Shown one piece after another: positions 26,975 through 35,983 of a DNA stretch of 64,000 bases. The stretch is from Algoriphagus sp. Its GTDB lineage: Bacteria > Bacteroidota > Bacteroidia > Cytophagales > Cyclobacteriaceae. The stretch is from NCBI RefSeq assembly GCF_024305035.1, contig NZ_JAMWZB010000020.1, forward strand, positions 36,685 to 100,684, read 5' to 3'. The notes below the pieces were generated by a model. The model had not been told where the DNA came from and searched no databases. It worked only from the letters and a program-made list of their open reading frames with translations. Both the position numbers and the translations under genes were made by a program. The number at the start of each line of letters is the position of its first letter. The first letter of the stretch is position 1.

Positions 26975-27766
26975 TTAAGTAAAGTTCCTTGGATTGAAAG
27001 GATTGGATTTCCGGTTTTTGAATCCATGGTAAGAACTATAGAGAAATATCAACGCTGTACCGGCCAAGGCCGAAAATTGTAAGGATGGGATTTCTCCCCA
27101 ATGTCTAACAGCAATAGCCACCAAAGCCCATACTCCCACCAAAGCAAATTCACGCATAGAGCGGGCATAAATCATCCACAAATTCAATCCTGTCGCCACT
27201 AAAATCATGATGATAGTATATGTGAGTTCGTCCAGTCCCCCTGTCCAACCTATCTTAGCCAGATAAGCCGAAAAATTGGCGATGGTAGCTACCGCAATCC
27301 AGCCTGAATAGAGGCATATTGGCCACCAAATCCAACCAATGATGAAGCGGGGTGCATGCCAGCGCTCCATATTCAGCCGTAGAATGATCATAACCAAAGA
27401 AGCTAAAATTCCCAGCATAATCACTACGCTCCATCCTGTCTGCTCAGTCAGCCAAAACCAAAGCCAAGCACCATTGAGCAGATTGGCAAGAATCAAAAAA
27501 GGTCCCATTTGGAAGATATATTGGCTTTCACCCTGACTGAAAGCGGACTTGACCAGGTAAATCGCTTGAGCAGTCAAACTCAAAAATATCAAACCCCAAA
27601 TCGAAAAAGCATAGGATGCAGGTGTAAAGAAGTTTTCATATTCCCTGCTCAAAGAGCCCACTGTATTGCCGTTGATTCCGACCGAGTTGACCCGGTAATT
27701 CCAAAACATGAGTGCCAATAAGACTACCAAATTGATGATTGCGAGGACTTTTTGAGACTTTTTCAT
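26975..27766 (-). CDS. TspO/MBR-like tryptophan-rich membrane protein
   Basis: 263 residues with seven to eight predicted membrane helices and many Trp. F-T-P-A-S-Y-A-F-S-I-W-G-L-I-F (residues about 48-62) resembles the F-x-P-P-x-W-x-F-x-x-W-x-x-L-Y region of the TspO family, although this protein is about 100 residues longer than classic TspO. The ligand is unknown (the family binds tetrapyrroles or lipids). It overlaps the stop of the upstream oxidoreductase gene by 4 nt, so the two are coupled. Confidence 0.7.
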   Translation of the reverse strand: MKKSQKVLAIINLVVLLALMFWNYRVNSVGINGNTVGSLSREYENFFTPASYAFSIWGLIFLSLTAQAIYLVKSAFSQGESQYIFQMGPFLILANLLNGAWLWFWLTEQTGWSVVIMLGILASLVMIILRLNMERWHAPRFIIGWIWWPICLYSGWIAVATIANFSAYLAKIGWTGGLDELTYTIIMILVATGLNLWMIYARSMREFALVGVWALVAIAVRHWGEIPSLQFSALAGTALIFLYSSYHGFKNRKSNPFNPRNFT

Positions 27767-29148
27767 TGTTTGAGAGTCTGGAGGGATTGTAAAAGCGTAG
27801 GAATTAATTCTGTAACCGTGGGATGAGTAAAAACTCCATTCTTCAGTACATCAACATGCAATTTTCCATACATGGCTGTAAGGAATATACCGATGATTTC
27901 GTCTGCACCTGGTCCACAAATCATTGCACCTGCAATCAAGCCACTTTTCTCTTCGACCAAAACCTCCATTTTCCCCTGCGTTTCCCCCTTTTCTTTGGCT
28001 CGATTGATTTGGGACATGGGCATTTCAGCAAATAAGAAACTTTCATTCGAGCTTAGAGCTTGAGTTTTAGTGATGCCGGCCCTCGCAAACGGTGGGTCGA
28101 TATAAAGGGCGTAATTGAGGATACGATCGCTGATTTTTTTCTTCTTGGATCCGCTGATATGGTCTTTGATGATTTCGAAGTCATGGTAGGCGGTATGGGT
28201 AAAGGCCCCTTTTCCATTACAGTCTCCCAATGCATAAATACCCGATATAGTAGTTTCCAATTTTTCATTGACGGGGATAAAGCCCTTTTCATCTGGCGTG
28301 AGGTGAACTAGTTCGAGTTGAAGTAGGTCCGTGTTGGGCTGTCTTCCGGTGGCCAAGAGTAAATGGCTTCCCCGGACTGCTTTTTTTTCTCCATGGCAAT
28401 CCATCTGAACTTCCACCTGGGATTTGCCCCAATTTTTCCCGGAGAGACAATTGGATTGAAGTTCAAATTGAATTCCTTCTTTCTCTAAGATTTCCTGGAC
28501 AAGTCGCGAGTGCAAAGGATCTTCTTGATGGATGATTCGCTCACCCTTTTCCAAAACGGTTACCTGGCTGCCAAGTCTTTTGAAAATCTGGGCAAACTCC
28601 AATCCCACATAACTTCCCCCCACAATCAAGAGATGTTCTGGAATTTCTTGTAACTCCAAAATGCTTTCATTGGTTAAGTAACGGGTATTCTCAAAACCAG
28701 GAATAATCCGAGGCCTCGTACCGACATTGATGTAGATTTTTTTGGCTTCAAGGTGATCATCTCCAGCCTGGATCAGGTTGGGTTGGAGAAATTTCCCTAC
28801 TCCATTGAATACCTTGATTTGCTTATTCTCCTCTAGTCCCTGCTGAAGGCCCGCTCGTGTAGAATTGATGAGATTTTCTTTGTGCTGCCAAATTTGCTTC
28901 AGGTCGATTTCCAGAGTGGTTGATGTATAAATACCCAAACGTTTGGAAAGGGTTAGTTCCCATGCTCGTCTAGCCGAGGCAACGTAGGTTTTGGTAGGAG
29001 TGCAGCCCGTATTGACACAGGTACCGCCCAATTTTCCCTTTTCGACTAGTGCCACTTTTTCGCCTTGAGCAGCGAGAAAAAAAGCGAGGGGATTCCCTGC
29101 TTGGCCTGAGCCGATAATGATCGAGTCAAAAGTAATGTCAGGTTTCAT
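27763..29148 (-). CDS. FAD/NAD(P)-dependent disulfide oxidoreductase (class I)
   Basis: 461 residues. N-terminal FAD motif G-S-G-Q-A-G-N, redox pair C44/C49 in G-G-T-C-V-N-T-G-C-T-P-T-K, NAD(P) motif G-G-S-Y-V-G-L-E-F-A, second FAD motif Y-A-L-G-D-C-N, and dimer-interface H-P-T-V-T-E. It has mercuric-reductase-like similarity but lacks both the N-terminal HMA domain and the C-terminal cysteine pair needed for Hg(II) reduction, so it is not MerA in function. Lipoamide dehydrogenase is unlikely without E2 genes nearby. Probably a cytoplasmic thiol or quinone-type reductase. Coupled with the TspO-like gene. Confidence 0.88.
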   Translation of the reverse strand: MKPDITFDSIIIGSGQAGNPLAFFLAAQGEKVALVEKGKLGGTCVNTGCTPTKTYVASARRAWELTLSKRLGIYTSTTLEIDLKQIWQHKENLINSTRAGLQQGLEENKQIKVFNGVGKFLQPNLIQAGDDHLEAKKIYINVGTRPRIIPGFENTRYLTNESILELQEIPEHLLIVGGSYVGLEFAQIFKRLGSQVTVLEKGERIIHQEDPLHSRLVQEILEKEGIQFELQSNCLSGKNWGKSQVEVQMDCHGEKKAVRGSHLLLATGRQPNTDLLQLELVHLTPDEKGFIPVNEKLETTISGIYALGDCNGKGAFTHTAYHDFEIIKDHISGSKKKKISDRILNYALYIDPPFARAGITKTQALSSNESFLFAEMPMSQINRAKEKGETQGKMEVLVEEKSGLIAGAMICGPGADEIIGIFLTAMYGKLHVDVLKNGVFTHPTVTELIPTLLQSLQTLKQ

Positions 29149-29383
29149 GCTAAAAGTGATGGGTATATTTTTAATCTAGGAATTTGAAAGGGTTTTTAAA
29201 AGAAAAGAAAAATTTAATTGAAAAAAATAGCCTTATGCTCTTCATCGATATGAAATAAAATTGAAGTTTTCTTTGGTAAAATTCCATTTTTAAATTGCGT
29301 AGGTGTATTGGCTGCGACATTTCATCGACTTGTTCGATACCAGTTTAGTTTAGGGTATCATGAAACAATGACCATCGAAGAAG

Positions 29384-29539
29384 ATGGATTTCTCACCCAT
29401 TAGAATCTTAAAAACTGAGGAAAAAACAATCAACCTACCCAAAAAAGCAACAGCTGAGCATCGAGAAATGTCCGATGAGGCGAAATTGAAAATGTATCTA
29501 AAATTAAAGGAAGACTTAGAAAGCGAACGCTTGATTTAA
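29384..29539 (+). CDS. small hypothetical protein, 51 aa
   Basis: ATG at 29384, TAA ending at 29539. The product is highly charged, and its last 20 residues read as one amphipathic helix, K-M-Y-L-K-L-K-E-D-L-E-S-E-R-L-I. That end resembles the C-termini of the two small proteins at 30301 and 30638 (pattern Y/F-x-x-L-K-x-x-L-x-x-x-x-L-I), which suggests a shortened third member of the same local family. The 235 nt before it are AT-rich with no recognisable gene. Confidence 0.4.
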   Translation: MDFSPIRILKTEEKTINLPKKATAEHREMSDEAKLKMYLKLKEDLESERLI

Positions 29540-29554
29540 AAAGCCCTAGTCCAT

Positions 29555-30220
29555 TCAATCCAAGTCCCCTGTCAAAATCCCCACCTTGATTCCAATCGTA
29601 AGATGAGGTACAGTATCCCAGCCCGTAAAGCGGTAGCGCTCCGCAAAGGGGTTTCCAATTTCAAAAAATTCCCGGTTTTGAAATTCTGCTAATTCTAAAA
29701 CTTCAACGTCACGATACCTGCATCGTATTCCCAAACCTCCATACATGTCCATCACAAGATTTTTGGAAATAAAAAGCTGCTTCCCAAACTTCAATCCTCC
29801 TCCAAATACCTGAAATTCTATCCGGGCCCGATTATAGTGGATTTCTCGTTTGAATGGCATATAATGGTCGTCAATACGAATAAAATCCTTATTGACCACA
29901 AAAAAATCAATCGCCCAATAGTATTTTTTCGAATAGAACTTGAGCTCACTTTTACTCCTCCAAATCCTAAAATCCTCATTTTTCCCTCTTCCGGCTTTCA
30001 TTCCGAATAGTCCCCCATTCACTCCTAATTCCGATTGAATGCTGACTTCATTGCTAAAAAAATACTCTAATCCCCCCTGTATGATTATCGTCTCCGGTTC
30101 AAAGAAACTCAATGGTGATACTTTGACCAAGAGCTGCTTTTCCAAGCCTAGATCCTGCTGAGCAAAAAGGGAATAGCTTGAGAGCAGAAGAAAAAATGTT
30201 AAAATAATTCGTAACATCAT
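29555..30220 (-). CDS. outer-membrane beta-barrel-like hypothetical protein
   Basis: 221 residues with a signal peptide (about residues 1-20, ending F-A-Q-Q) and alternating hydrophobic/aromatic strands over the rest. F-E-P-E-T-I-I-I-Q-G-G-L-E-Y-F-F near the start of the mature part and the C-terminal H-L-T-I-G-I-K-V-G-I fit a small 8- to 10-stranded outer-membrane barrel. No enzyme motif. Function unknown. It is convergent with the 51-codon frame, 15 nt apart. Confidence 0.65.
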   Translation of the reverse strand: MMLRIILTFFLLLSSYSLFAQQDLGLEKQLLVKVSPLSFFEPETIIIQGGLEYFFSNEVSIQSELGVNGGLFGMKAGRGKNEDFRIWRSKSELKFYSKKYYWAIDFFVVNKDFIRIDDHYMPFKREIHYNRARIEFQVFGGGLKFGKQLFISKNLVMDMYGGLGIRCRYRDVEVLELAEFQNREFFEIGNPFAERYRFTGWDTVPHLTIGIKVGILTGDLD

Positions 30221-30300
30221 AGTTTAGACAAGAGTAATAAATCTAAGGAGAGTTTTAGAATATTATTAACTTAGGAGAAATATGATCTAAAAGTTCTAGT

Positions 30301-30651
30301 ATGATTGGATTTGAGATTTCTTTTAAAGATGAAAAATTAATTGCTGCCGAGACGGGGAGCACATTTTTGATTTTCACCCGGGTCAAAATTAACGGTCGAG
30401 ATGAGTTGGATCTTTCTGTGACGGGTTCCAGCTATAATTTTGATTTTCGCTCTGTGTGGGGACAATGGAATCTAAAGGAAGGTGACGAGCTTGAAATTAA
30501 GGTAGTTGAAACAGAGGAAGCCACAGAGCCAACTAAAAGACACCCCAAGGAGAAAAGCAAGAAATCGGTCCTAGAGTCCAAGCTGTGGTCTTTCAGGGAT
30601 CTTCAAAAAAAATTGCTCGAAAAAGGATTAATCGACATTGAAAATGACTGA
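30301..30651 (+). CDS. hypothetical protein, tandem family member 1
   Basis: 116 residues, soluble, no signal peptide. The N-terminal about 70 residues look like beta strands ending in the turn E-G-D-E-L-E-I-K-V-V. A Lys/Glu-rich linker follows, then a C-terminal helix (F-R-D-L-Q-K-K-L-L-E-K-G-L-I). The layout is the same as in the next gene, which it overlaps by 14 nt, so the two look like diverged tandem duplicates in one operon. No family recognised; possibly an effector/partner or DNA-associated small protein. Confidence 0.65.
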   Translation: MIGFEISFKDEKLIAAETGSTFLIFTRVKINGRDELDLSVTGSSYNFDFRSVWGQWNLKEGDELEIKVVETEEATEPTKRHPKEKSKKSVLESKLWSFRDLQKKLLEKGLIDIEND

Positions 30652-31000
30652 ATTGGATCAAGATAAGATTTTAGCTTTTGAATTTAAAAGTAAAAAAGAG
30701 CAGATCGTTTTTGGCTTGGAAAATGGGGTTTTTACTGCAATTTTTGAATCGATTCACAATCCGCATCGAAAGGCACTGCAAATCAGTTTAGGAGGCTTAA
30801 ATGAGGCTGATGAACATCTTGATTGGCTAAAAAGGCCCTTGGAAATCGGTGAAAAATTTGAATTCAAAGTTGTCCGCGCTTCTCCCGCTCAGGTTTCCGA
30901 GCCATTGTCAAAACGAAAATCAGCTCCCCCTACCGATGGACAATTACTACAAGTTTACCACGATCTAAAAAAAGAACTGAAAGAAGCAGGTCTCATCTAA
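30638..31000 (+). CDS. hypothetical protein, tandem family member 2
   Basis: 120 residues, soluble. As in its upstream neighbour, a beta-rich N-terminal part ends with I-G-E-K-F-E-F-K-V-V, followed by a Pro/Ser/Lys linker and a C-terminal helix (V-Y-H-D-L-K-K-E-L-K-E-A-G-L-I). The start overlaps the preceding frame by 14 nt, so translation is coupled. Met at codon 3 is an alternative start. Function not known. Confidence 0.65.
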   Translation: MKMTELDQDKILAFEFKSKKEQIVFGLENGVFTAIFESIHNPHRKALQISLGGLNEADEHLDWLKRPLEIGEKFEFKVVRASPAQVSEPLSKRKSAPPTDGQLLQVYHDLKKELKEAGLI

Positions 31001-31004
31001 ACCC

Positions 31005-31038
31005 AAAAATCCCCCGAATATTCAACCGGGGGATTTTT
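31005..31038. terminator. bidirectional terminator
   Basis: AAAAATCCCCCG paired with CCGGGGGATTTTT around a 9-nt loop, with T runs on both strands. It terminates the tandem small-protein operon (plus) and the S9 peptidase gene (minus). Confidence 0.9.
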
Positions 31039-31069
31039 CTTACTACTTGTATTTAGTCTCTAGTATCTG

Positions 31070-34000
31070 TCAAAAAGCTCTTTCCTTCAGATGCTCATCC
31101 AAGTCCAATAAATTCACTCCGCTTTTCCACCAGTCGGGAGCAGCCTCGCCTTTGAGATGATGGTCGAAAAATTCCATCATCCGCACACTGTAGTCTTTTC
31201 GGTTTTCCAGCTTGCTGAGTCCATGATTTTCGCCTTTGTACTGCATCATCACCACCGGTTTTTTCAAGCGACGAAGAGCGGAATAATATTCGATTCCCTG
31301 GGTAAAGTCTACGGCACCGTCCTTGTCATTGTGGAGCAACAAAAGCGGAGTTTTGACATTTTTCACGTGATAAACCGGACTGTTTCGCTCATAGGCTTCC
31401 CAGTTTTCCCAAGGTGCTCCTCGGAATCTCCCCTGTGAAGCTTCAAAGATAGACATATTTCCCCCACCCGAATTCCAGTAAATCAAGTCATACATAGAAA
31501 TCATATTGGTCAGTGGCGCACCTGCGGCGGCGGCCTTAAACATATCCGTCTGTGTGATCAGGAAGGAAGTTTGGTAACCGCCCCAAGAGTGACCGTGAAT
31601 ACCGATATTGTTTTCATCGATCACCCCGGTTTTGATCGCTTCCTTCACGGCAGGAATCACACACCAAACGGCCGACATTCCCGGATCGTCCAGCTTGTAA
31701 ACGATATCCGGAATGAAGACCGCAAACCCATTGGAGGTATAAACGCCGGGATTCCAACCTGTCCCTCCATAGCCCGGATTGGACCAATTGTGGCGGGTTT
31801 GGGAGAGTTTTTCGTAATAGTAAACTACTGTGGGATATTTTTTTCCTTCTTGATACCCTGCGGGTAAAAAGAGTGTGCCCTGAAGTTTGTCGCCCTTATC
31901 GGAGACATAATCCACGAGCATGGTTCCGGATGACCAAGCGTATTTTCCAGCATCCGGCGCATTTTCCGTCGCCTGTATCGGATTTGTCAAAGAAGCATCC
32001 GTCAAGTAGATTTGGGTGGGTTCATTGAATTTTTCTTTGGAAAAATAATAGACATCCGCATTCTTGGCTTTGGAGAGATTACCCACATTGGCATCTTCCC
32101 AAATCAAAACCTCAGCACCTGGATTCATTCCCCCTCTCCGTGCCGGAGTGAGTTTAGCGATTCCACTTTTCTTGGTCCATTCGCCATACATGCGGATGAA
32201 AGCAGGCTTACTCAGGTCAATCCCCTTCTCCTCTGGGTCTAAAGTAAATCGGTATTGATAGCGAACCTGATCCGTTTTGCCGTTGACAGTAAGGTTGACG
32301 GGGGTTTCTTTGGATTCGGTAACAGGAATTTGCCAGATATCCCAACCGTCCCGGATGAGTACGTATTTGCTATCCGAACTCCAGCCCAATGCTCCATAAA
32401 GCGGCTTTTCGATATTGTGGTCATCCTCTACATTGACGAAAGAAACCGGCATGCCTTCGGTAATATTTCGGCTTTGTCCTGAAGGAATGTCATAAATGTA
32501 GTAATGTCCATCGAGACCATAAATCAATTTCGTACCATCTGGAGATTCCCTCGGGAAAGAGGAATAATTAGGAAGATAAAATTCAGTGAATAGCTCCTCC
32601 TTTTCTCCGGTTTTCAGATCCACGATGTAAAAATCCCGATAGCTTTGCCCATTTAGATTTCCATCCAATTCATAGGCTTGCAGATCTGAACCCAACGCAT
32701 AGCGTTCCTTGTCCAAGATATTCAATTCACGCATGCTACTATCCTGAAGTTGAATATGCTTCGCTGCATTGACATCGTACATCGCCCAGAAACTGTAGTT
32801 TTTATCCTGGTTTTGCATGACCTGCTGTCGGGACTGCAGACGACTATCATTCCAGTGCCAGATCGTCATGTCTGGTGTGTCGGCCTCATCGCCTTTTTTA
32901 TCTTTCACCTTCCCAGAATCCAATTTGGCGATCGCTTTTTGCAAATCGGAGATAGATTTGATCGTGGTGTCGGCCATGATTTTTTTCATGACTTCCGCTT
33001 CAGCCTGTTTAACAGAGTCCTGATCCACTTCCTTTTTGGCTTCCTCTTTTTCCGCTAAAACCAAGGGGTGAATTCCATAAAACAGTCGAGTCAAATCCTC
33101 CGCCCACATCGGACTTCTGTTTTGGGAAATGGTATAAGCCGGATCAAAATTGACTGAATCCTTTTCTGGATTATACACCGTCACTTGAGGATCGGCTAGG
33201 TTTTTCACCCCGATGACCTGTCCCTTATCCTGCTTGTATTTTTTGTCTTTAATAAGTTTCAAGGCAGCAAAAGCCTCACCCTTTTCAGTCCAATTAAGTG
33301 AACGGTAAGAAGCTTTGTCCGAGTCGAGAATTTGAATGCTATTGGCGGGGACATTCATCAGATAAAGCCCATTGCCGGACTGATTGGCCGCATCGACGGT
33401 GTAGGCGAGATAATTTCCCGCTTTGTTGAAAGAAAAATCAGCGACATTTCCGATGTTCTGGGCTTTTTCGGTTGCTAGATGATAAATCAGCAAATCTGAG
33501 CCTCGGGCATCACCATTGCCTTCTTTGGATAGGTTAATGGCCAAGACGCTGGAAGCTTCTCCATTGAAAGAATAATTGGATACATTTTCAAATTCCTTTT
33601 TGTCTTCGGTTCCCAACTTGATCAGAATTGCCTTGTTCTTCAAAGCCTTGCCTTTGTTTTTTTCATTGGCTTTTTTCTGAGCAAACGTGGGGTATTCGGT
33701 ATAGACAAACCATTTCCCATCCTCACTGAATTGCATGGAGGGGTAGTTGGTCGAACCGATTTTAAAGGTCTTTTTACTGGAATCATCCCCAACTTTCTGG
33801 AGGATGATCTCAGCGTCACCTTCGGTCTGAACGAGGCCAAATGCTTGCCACTGACCGTCGAGAGAGAGTCGAAATGATTGCCCGGGCATGTATTTCCAAG
33901 TAGCAATATCCTGCCAGGAGATGGGGTCTTTTTCTTGGGCCAATGCGGAGCTGGCAATCAGGAAAAGTACCCAAATTGTGAGTAGGTGTTTTTTGATCAT
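31070..34000 (-). CDS. S9 family peptidase (prolyl oligopeptidase/DPP-type), secreted
   Basis: 976 residues. Signal peptide of about 21 residues (S-S-A-L-A-Q). Then a long propeller region with an unusual Lys/Glu/Asp-rich insert around residues 320-375, and a C-terminal alpha/beta-hydrolase domain. The catalytic triad can be placed: Ser805 in G-I-H-G-H-S-W-G-G, Asp894 in H-N-D-K-D-G-A-V, His926 in G-E-N-H-G-L. It would cleave short peptides in the periplasm, probably after Pro/Ala or as a dipeptidyl/acylaminoacyl peptidase. Longer than typical DPP4 (about 730) because of the large N-terminal propeller. Monocistronic. Confidence 0.93.
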   Translation of the reverse strand: MIKKHLLTIWVLFLIASSALAQEKDPISWQDIATWKYMPGQSFRLSLDGQWQAFGLVQTEGDAEIILQKVGDDSSKKTFKIGSTNYPSMQFSEDGKWFVYTEYPTFAQKKANEKNKGKALKNKAILIKLGTEDKKEFENVSNYSFNGEASSVLAINLSKEGNGDARGSDLLIYHLATEKAQNIGNVADFSFNKAGNYLAYTVDAANQSGNGLYLMNVPANSIQILDSDKASYRSLNWTEKGEAFAALKLIKDKKYKQDKGQVIGVKNLADPQVTVYNPEKDSVNFDPAYTISQNRSPMWAEDLTRLFYGIHPLVLAEKEEAKKEVDQDSVKQAEAEVMKKIMADTTIKSISDLQKAIAKLDSGKVKDKKGDEADTPDMTIWHWNDSRLQSRQQVMQNQDKNYSFWAMYDVNAAKHIQLQDSSMRELNILDKERYALGSDLQAYELDGNLNGQSYRDFYIVDLKTGEKEELFTEFYLPNYSSFPRESPDGTKLIYGLDGHYYIYDIPSGQSRNITEGMPVSFVNVEDDHNIEKPLYGALGWSSDSKYVLIRDGWDIWQIPVTESKETPVNLTVNGKTDQVRYQYRFTLDPEEKGIDLSKPAFIRMYGEWTKKSGIAKLTPARRGGMNPGAEVLIWEDANVGNLSKAKNADVYYFSKEKFNEPTQIYLTDASLTNPIQATENAPDAGKYAWSSGTMLVDYVSDKGDKLQGTLFLPAGYQEGKKYPTVVYYYEKLSQTRHNWSNPGYGGTGWNPGVYTSNGFAVFIPDIVYKLDDPGMSAVWCVIPAVKEAIKTGVIDENNIGIHGHSWGGYQTSFLITQTDMFKAAAAGAPLTNMISMYDLIYWNSGGGNMSIFEASQGRFRGAPWENWEAYERNSPVYHVKNVKTPLLLLHNDKDGAVDFTQGIEYYSALRRLKKPVVMMQYKGENHGLSKLENRKDYSVRMMEFFDHHLKGEAAPDWWKSGVNLLDLDEHLKERAF

Positions 34001-34173
34001 TAGGAATTCTTTTTTCTGAAGCAGTAAAATAAGGAAAATAACACACAGTACTGAGTGATATCATAGAAATGGTCGAAAAAAGCAATATTGTTGCGCCTTA
34101 TTTTTCCTATTGAGGCATGGCAAAAAGACCAAGAGCTCGTTTGAATAGAATATAGGCTACTCACTTGCCAAGC

Positions 34174-35031
34174 TTACTGATAATTGTACTTGTACAGGGC
34201 CTTTCGGGTAAGATTTCGTGTTTTTCGCTCATAGAATCTCAAAAAAATATTCAATCCAACGCCAGTGAATGTAAAGGGGATCAAAAGATCATTCTGACTG
34301 GAAGATTGGGATTCGAAACCAACCGCCAAAAAGAAAATTCCGATTCTTAGTGCAGAGTTGACCACATTGGCTACAGTGCTGACTTTATCTCTCCTCAAAA
34401 CCTGCTCATAAAGTTGCAAGGCCTCTGGATTAGCTTGGAAGCGAGATAAAACCTGATCCGTTTCCAACTGCATGGGGCCTTCGTAGATATTGATTTTTAG
34501 ACCCAAAAAACTATCCATTACATCCATAGTTAGGAATTTATCTGCACCTCCAGAATAATGGTAGGCATTGAAATCATTGATCGAACGTCGGATTCTTCTG
34601 TCTGCATCCCGAATCAGAATACTCCCAGTCCCCTGTACAACCCCTCCACCAAAAGTCACCCAAAACCAGGGACGGACATTGGCCGGGGTGATTTCATTGG
34701 TAAATAGATAGGCAACTGAACCGATGCTTACTGCCAAGCCTGTGAGATTGATGGTAGTACCCCAATTCTTTTTCTTTTGGCCGGCCGAAAATCTAAACTC
34801 TTCATTTTGAACTGAATTTAGCAGAGCAGCAACTTCTGCAGGACTTGACTTTTGCCCATTCAGATAGTAGGTGGTTTGGTTCAAAAAACCTTCTTTGAAA
34901 GTGATGACTGGTTGTGTAGAAAAATTTCCAAGAAAGTAGGTTCGCGATTCCCGGGTAGTTTGTGAAAAAGCAATGCTAGTAAATGAAATGGAAAATAGGA
35001 GAAGAAGTGCTATCAGAAACCTATTTTTCAT
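34174..35031 (-). CDS. hypothetical secreted/membrane protein
   Basis: 285 residues. Cleavable signal peptide (about residues 1-23, ending A-F-S-Q), a soluble stretch to about residue 85, then two or three hydrophobic segments (about 93-108, 118-135, and 215-255), and a basic C-terminus. It includes A-D-R-R-I-R-R-S-I-N-D-F-N. No family recognised. The mixture of signal peptide and later hydrophobic segments suggests envelope location. It stands alone, 173 nt from the peptidase gene. Confidence 0.55.
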   Translation of the reverse strand: MKNRFLIALLLLFSISFTSIAFSQTTRESRTYFLGNFSTQPVITFKEGFLNQTTYYLNGQKSSPAEVAALLNSVQNEEFRFSAGQKKKNWGTTINLTGLAVSIGSVAYLFTNEITPANVRPWFWVTFGGGVVQGTGSILIRDADRRIRRSINDFNAYHYSGGADKFLTMDVMDSFLGLKINIYEGPMQLETDQVLSRFQANPEALQLYEQVLRRDKVSTVANVVNSALRIGIFFLAVGFESQSSSQNDLLIPFTFTGVGLNIFLRFYERKTRNLTRKALYKYNYQ

Positions 35032-35312
35032 AAAGCAGATTCATTAGGTTCAAACAATATATTCTTGAACGAAGAAATTAACAGGATGTTTTAAATTTTG
35101 TTAGGCTTAGTTAATTTCTTTCAATTGATTGGCATTGAAAATTTTTATATTAAGCCCGGCATGTAGGGCGAGAAAATCTCACCAAATGCCATAGAGGATT
35201 TTAAGGGGTATAGAAGAATCCACGCTAAGAGGGAACACTATCAATTTTATCCTCAAACTGGAATCAACGGGGGGATGAAAGGAGTAAATAGATTTAGAAT
35301 TTATAATTAGGC
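35032..35312. other. intergenic region without a confident gene
   Basis: 281 nt. The plus strand has an open stretch from about 35168 to the TAG near 35310 that reads protein-like (K-G-Y-R-R-I-H-A-K-R-E) but has no good start codon; it may be a remnant. I see no promoter or RNA gene here. Confidence 0.4.
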
Positions 35313-35744
35313 CTATTTCCTTTTAAGTAGGTATCTGGTATGGCCATTAGGATACCCAAAAATCAGCGTGTCCCCTAAAAACCCGTATCTGATTTCCTGA
35401 CTACCTTGACCGGTTTCAATTGATAATATTTGATTGTTAACCGTTTTCCAAGAAAAAGAGGGAATGGAAGAATAATCAATAGGTTCGTTTATCCCATTCT
35501 TTTTAGCCTCATCTCTAAAAAAATTTGGATCAATACTATATTGTCCATTTTCGAAAAAAGTATCAACGTAATTTTTTCCTTGGAAACCGTTTTTTAACAA
35601 TTTTCCATCTGCATCCTTAAAAAAAAGTATTGTCCACTTACCAATTAGGCGTTCATCATGATCCCTTGATTGGCAAACCCCAGACTTCGAAGACAAGAAT
35701 GTAACGGAGATTAAAATTATTGAAAGATAAATTGTTTTATTCAT
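35313..35744 (-). CDS. secreted lipocalin-like protein
   Basis: 143 residues from ATG at 35744 (M-N-K-T-I-Y-L); an upstream in-frame ATG at 35762 adds six residues and is less likely. Signal peptide ends near residue 26 (S-G-V-C-Q). The mature part has the lipocalin-like pattern L-I-G-K-W-T-I-L-F-F-K-D near the start, then about eight short beta segments. It lies directly downstream of a double-glycine peptide gene with a hairpin between them, so it may be a partner (for example a protective or carrier protein) of that peptide; this is only context. Confidence 0.6.
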   Translation of the reverse strand: MNKTIYLSIILISVTFLSSKSGVCQSRDHDERLIGKWTILFFKDADGKLLKNGFQGKNYVDTFFENGQYSIDPNFFRDEAKKNGINEPIDYSSIPSFSWKTVNNQILSIETGQGSQEIRYGFLGDTLIFGYPNGHTRYLLKRK

Positions 35745-35763
35745 TGTGTAAAGAAATAGCAAT

Positions 35764-35794
35764 GTCTGCCTAAATAATCATTACTCAGGCAGAC
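35764..35794 (-). terminator. hairpin downstream of the double-glycine peptide gene
   Basis: 8-bp perfect stem GTCTGCCT/AGGCAGAC, 15-nt loop, starting 7 nt after the peptide stop on the minus strand. There is no clear U run after it, so it may be a processing or partial termination site that favours the peptide mRNA over the lipocalin-like gene. Confidence 0.45.
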
Positions 35795-35800
35795 CAGATT

Positions 35801-35983
35801 CTACATACATGCAAACATTCGGTAGGTGTAATATCCAACACCTGCAGCATGATAATCAAATAGTTCATGGGATGAAGCCAATTGTCCCATGTGATATTGC
35901 TGCGCTGTGGCATAAAACATCATTTCGGTGAATGAACATCCCCCTTTTACCATTTCCATTTCCTCAATACTTAATTCCTTCAT
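35801..35983 (-). CDS. double-glycine leader peptide precursor 1
   Basis: 60 residues. Leader M-K-E-L-S-I-E-E-M-E-M-V-K-G-G is a typical acidic double-glycine leader cleaved by peptidase-C39 exporters. The core of 45 residues begins with Cys, has a second Cys near the end (third from last), and is rich in Tyr, Met, His and Ala (Y-A-T-A-Q-Q-Y-H, Y-H-A-A-G-V-G-Y-Y-T-Y). The leader differs at only two of 15 positions from that of precursor 2 at 38231, while the core is unrelated. The exporter next to it is truncated, so it would depend on the intact ABC transporter at 38699. Bacteriocin, signal, or substrate for modification: not known. Confidence 0.75.
   Translation of the reverse strand: MKELSIEEMEMVKGGCSFTEMMFYATAQQYHMGQLASSHELFDYHAAGVGYYTYRMFACM

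Noticed and set aside
27763..29148. Mercuric reductase
   Set aside because: The N-terminal metal-binding domain and the C-terminal cysteine pair required for Hg(II) reduction are both absent.
32236..33060. Several plus-strand frames inside the S9 peptidase gene
   Set aside because: They are opposite-strand shadows of a long, motif-complete coding region.
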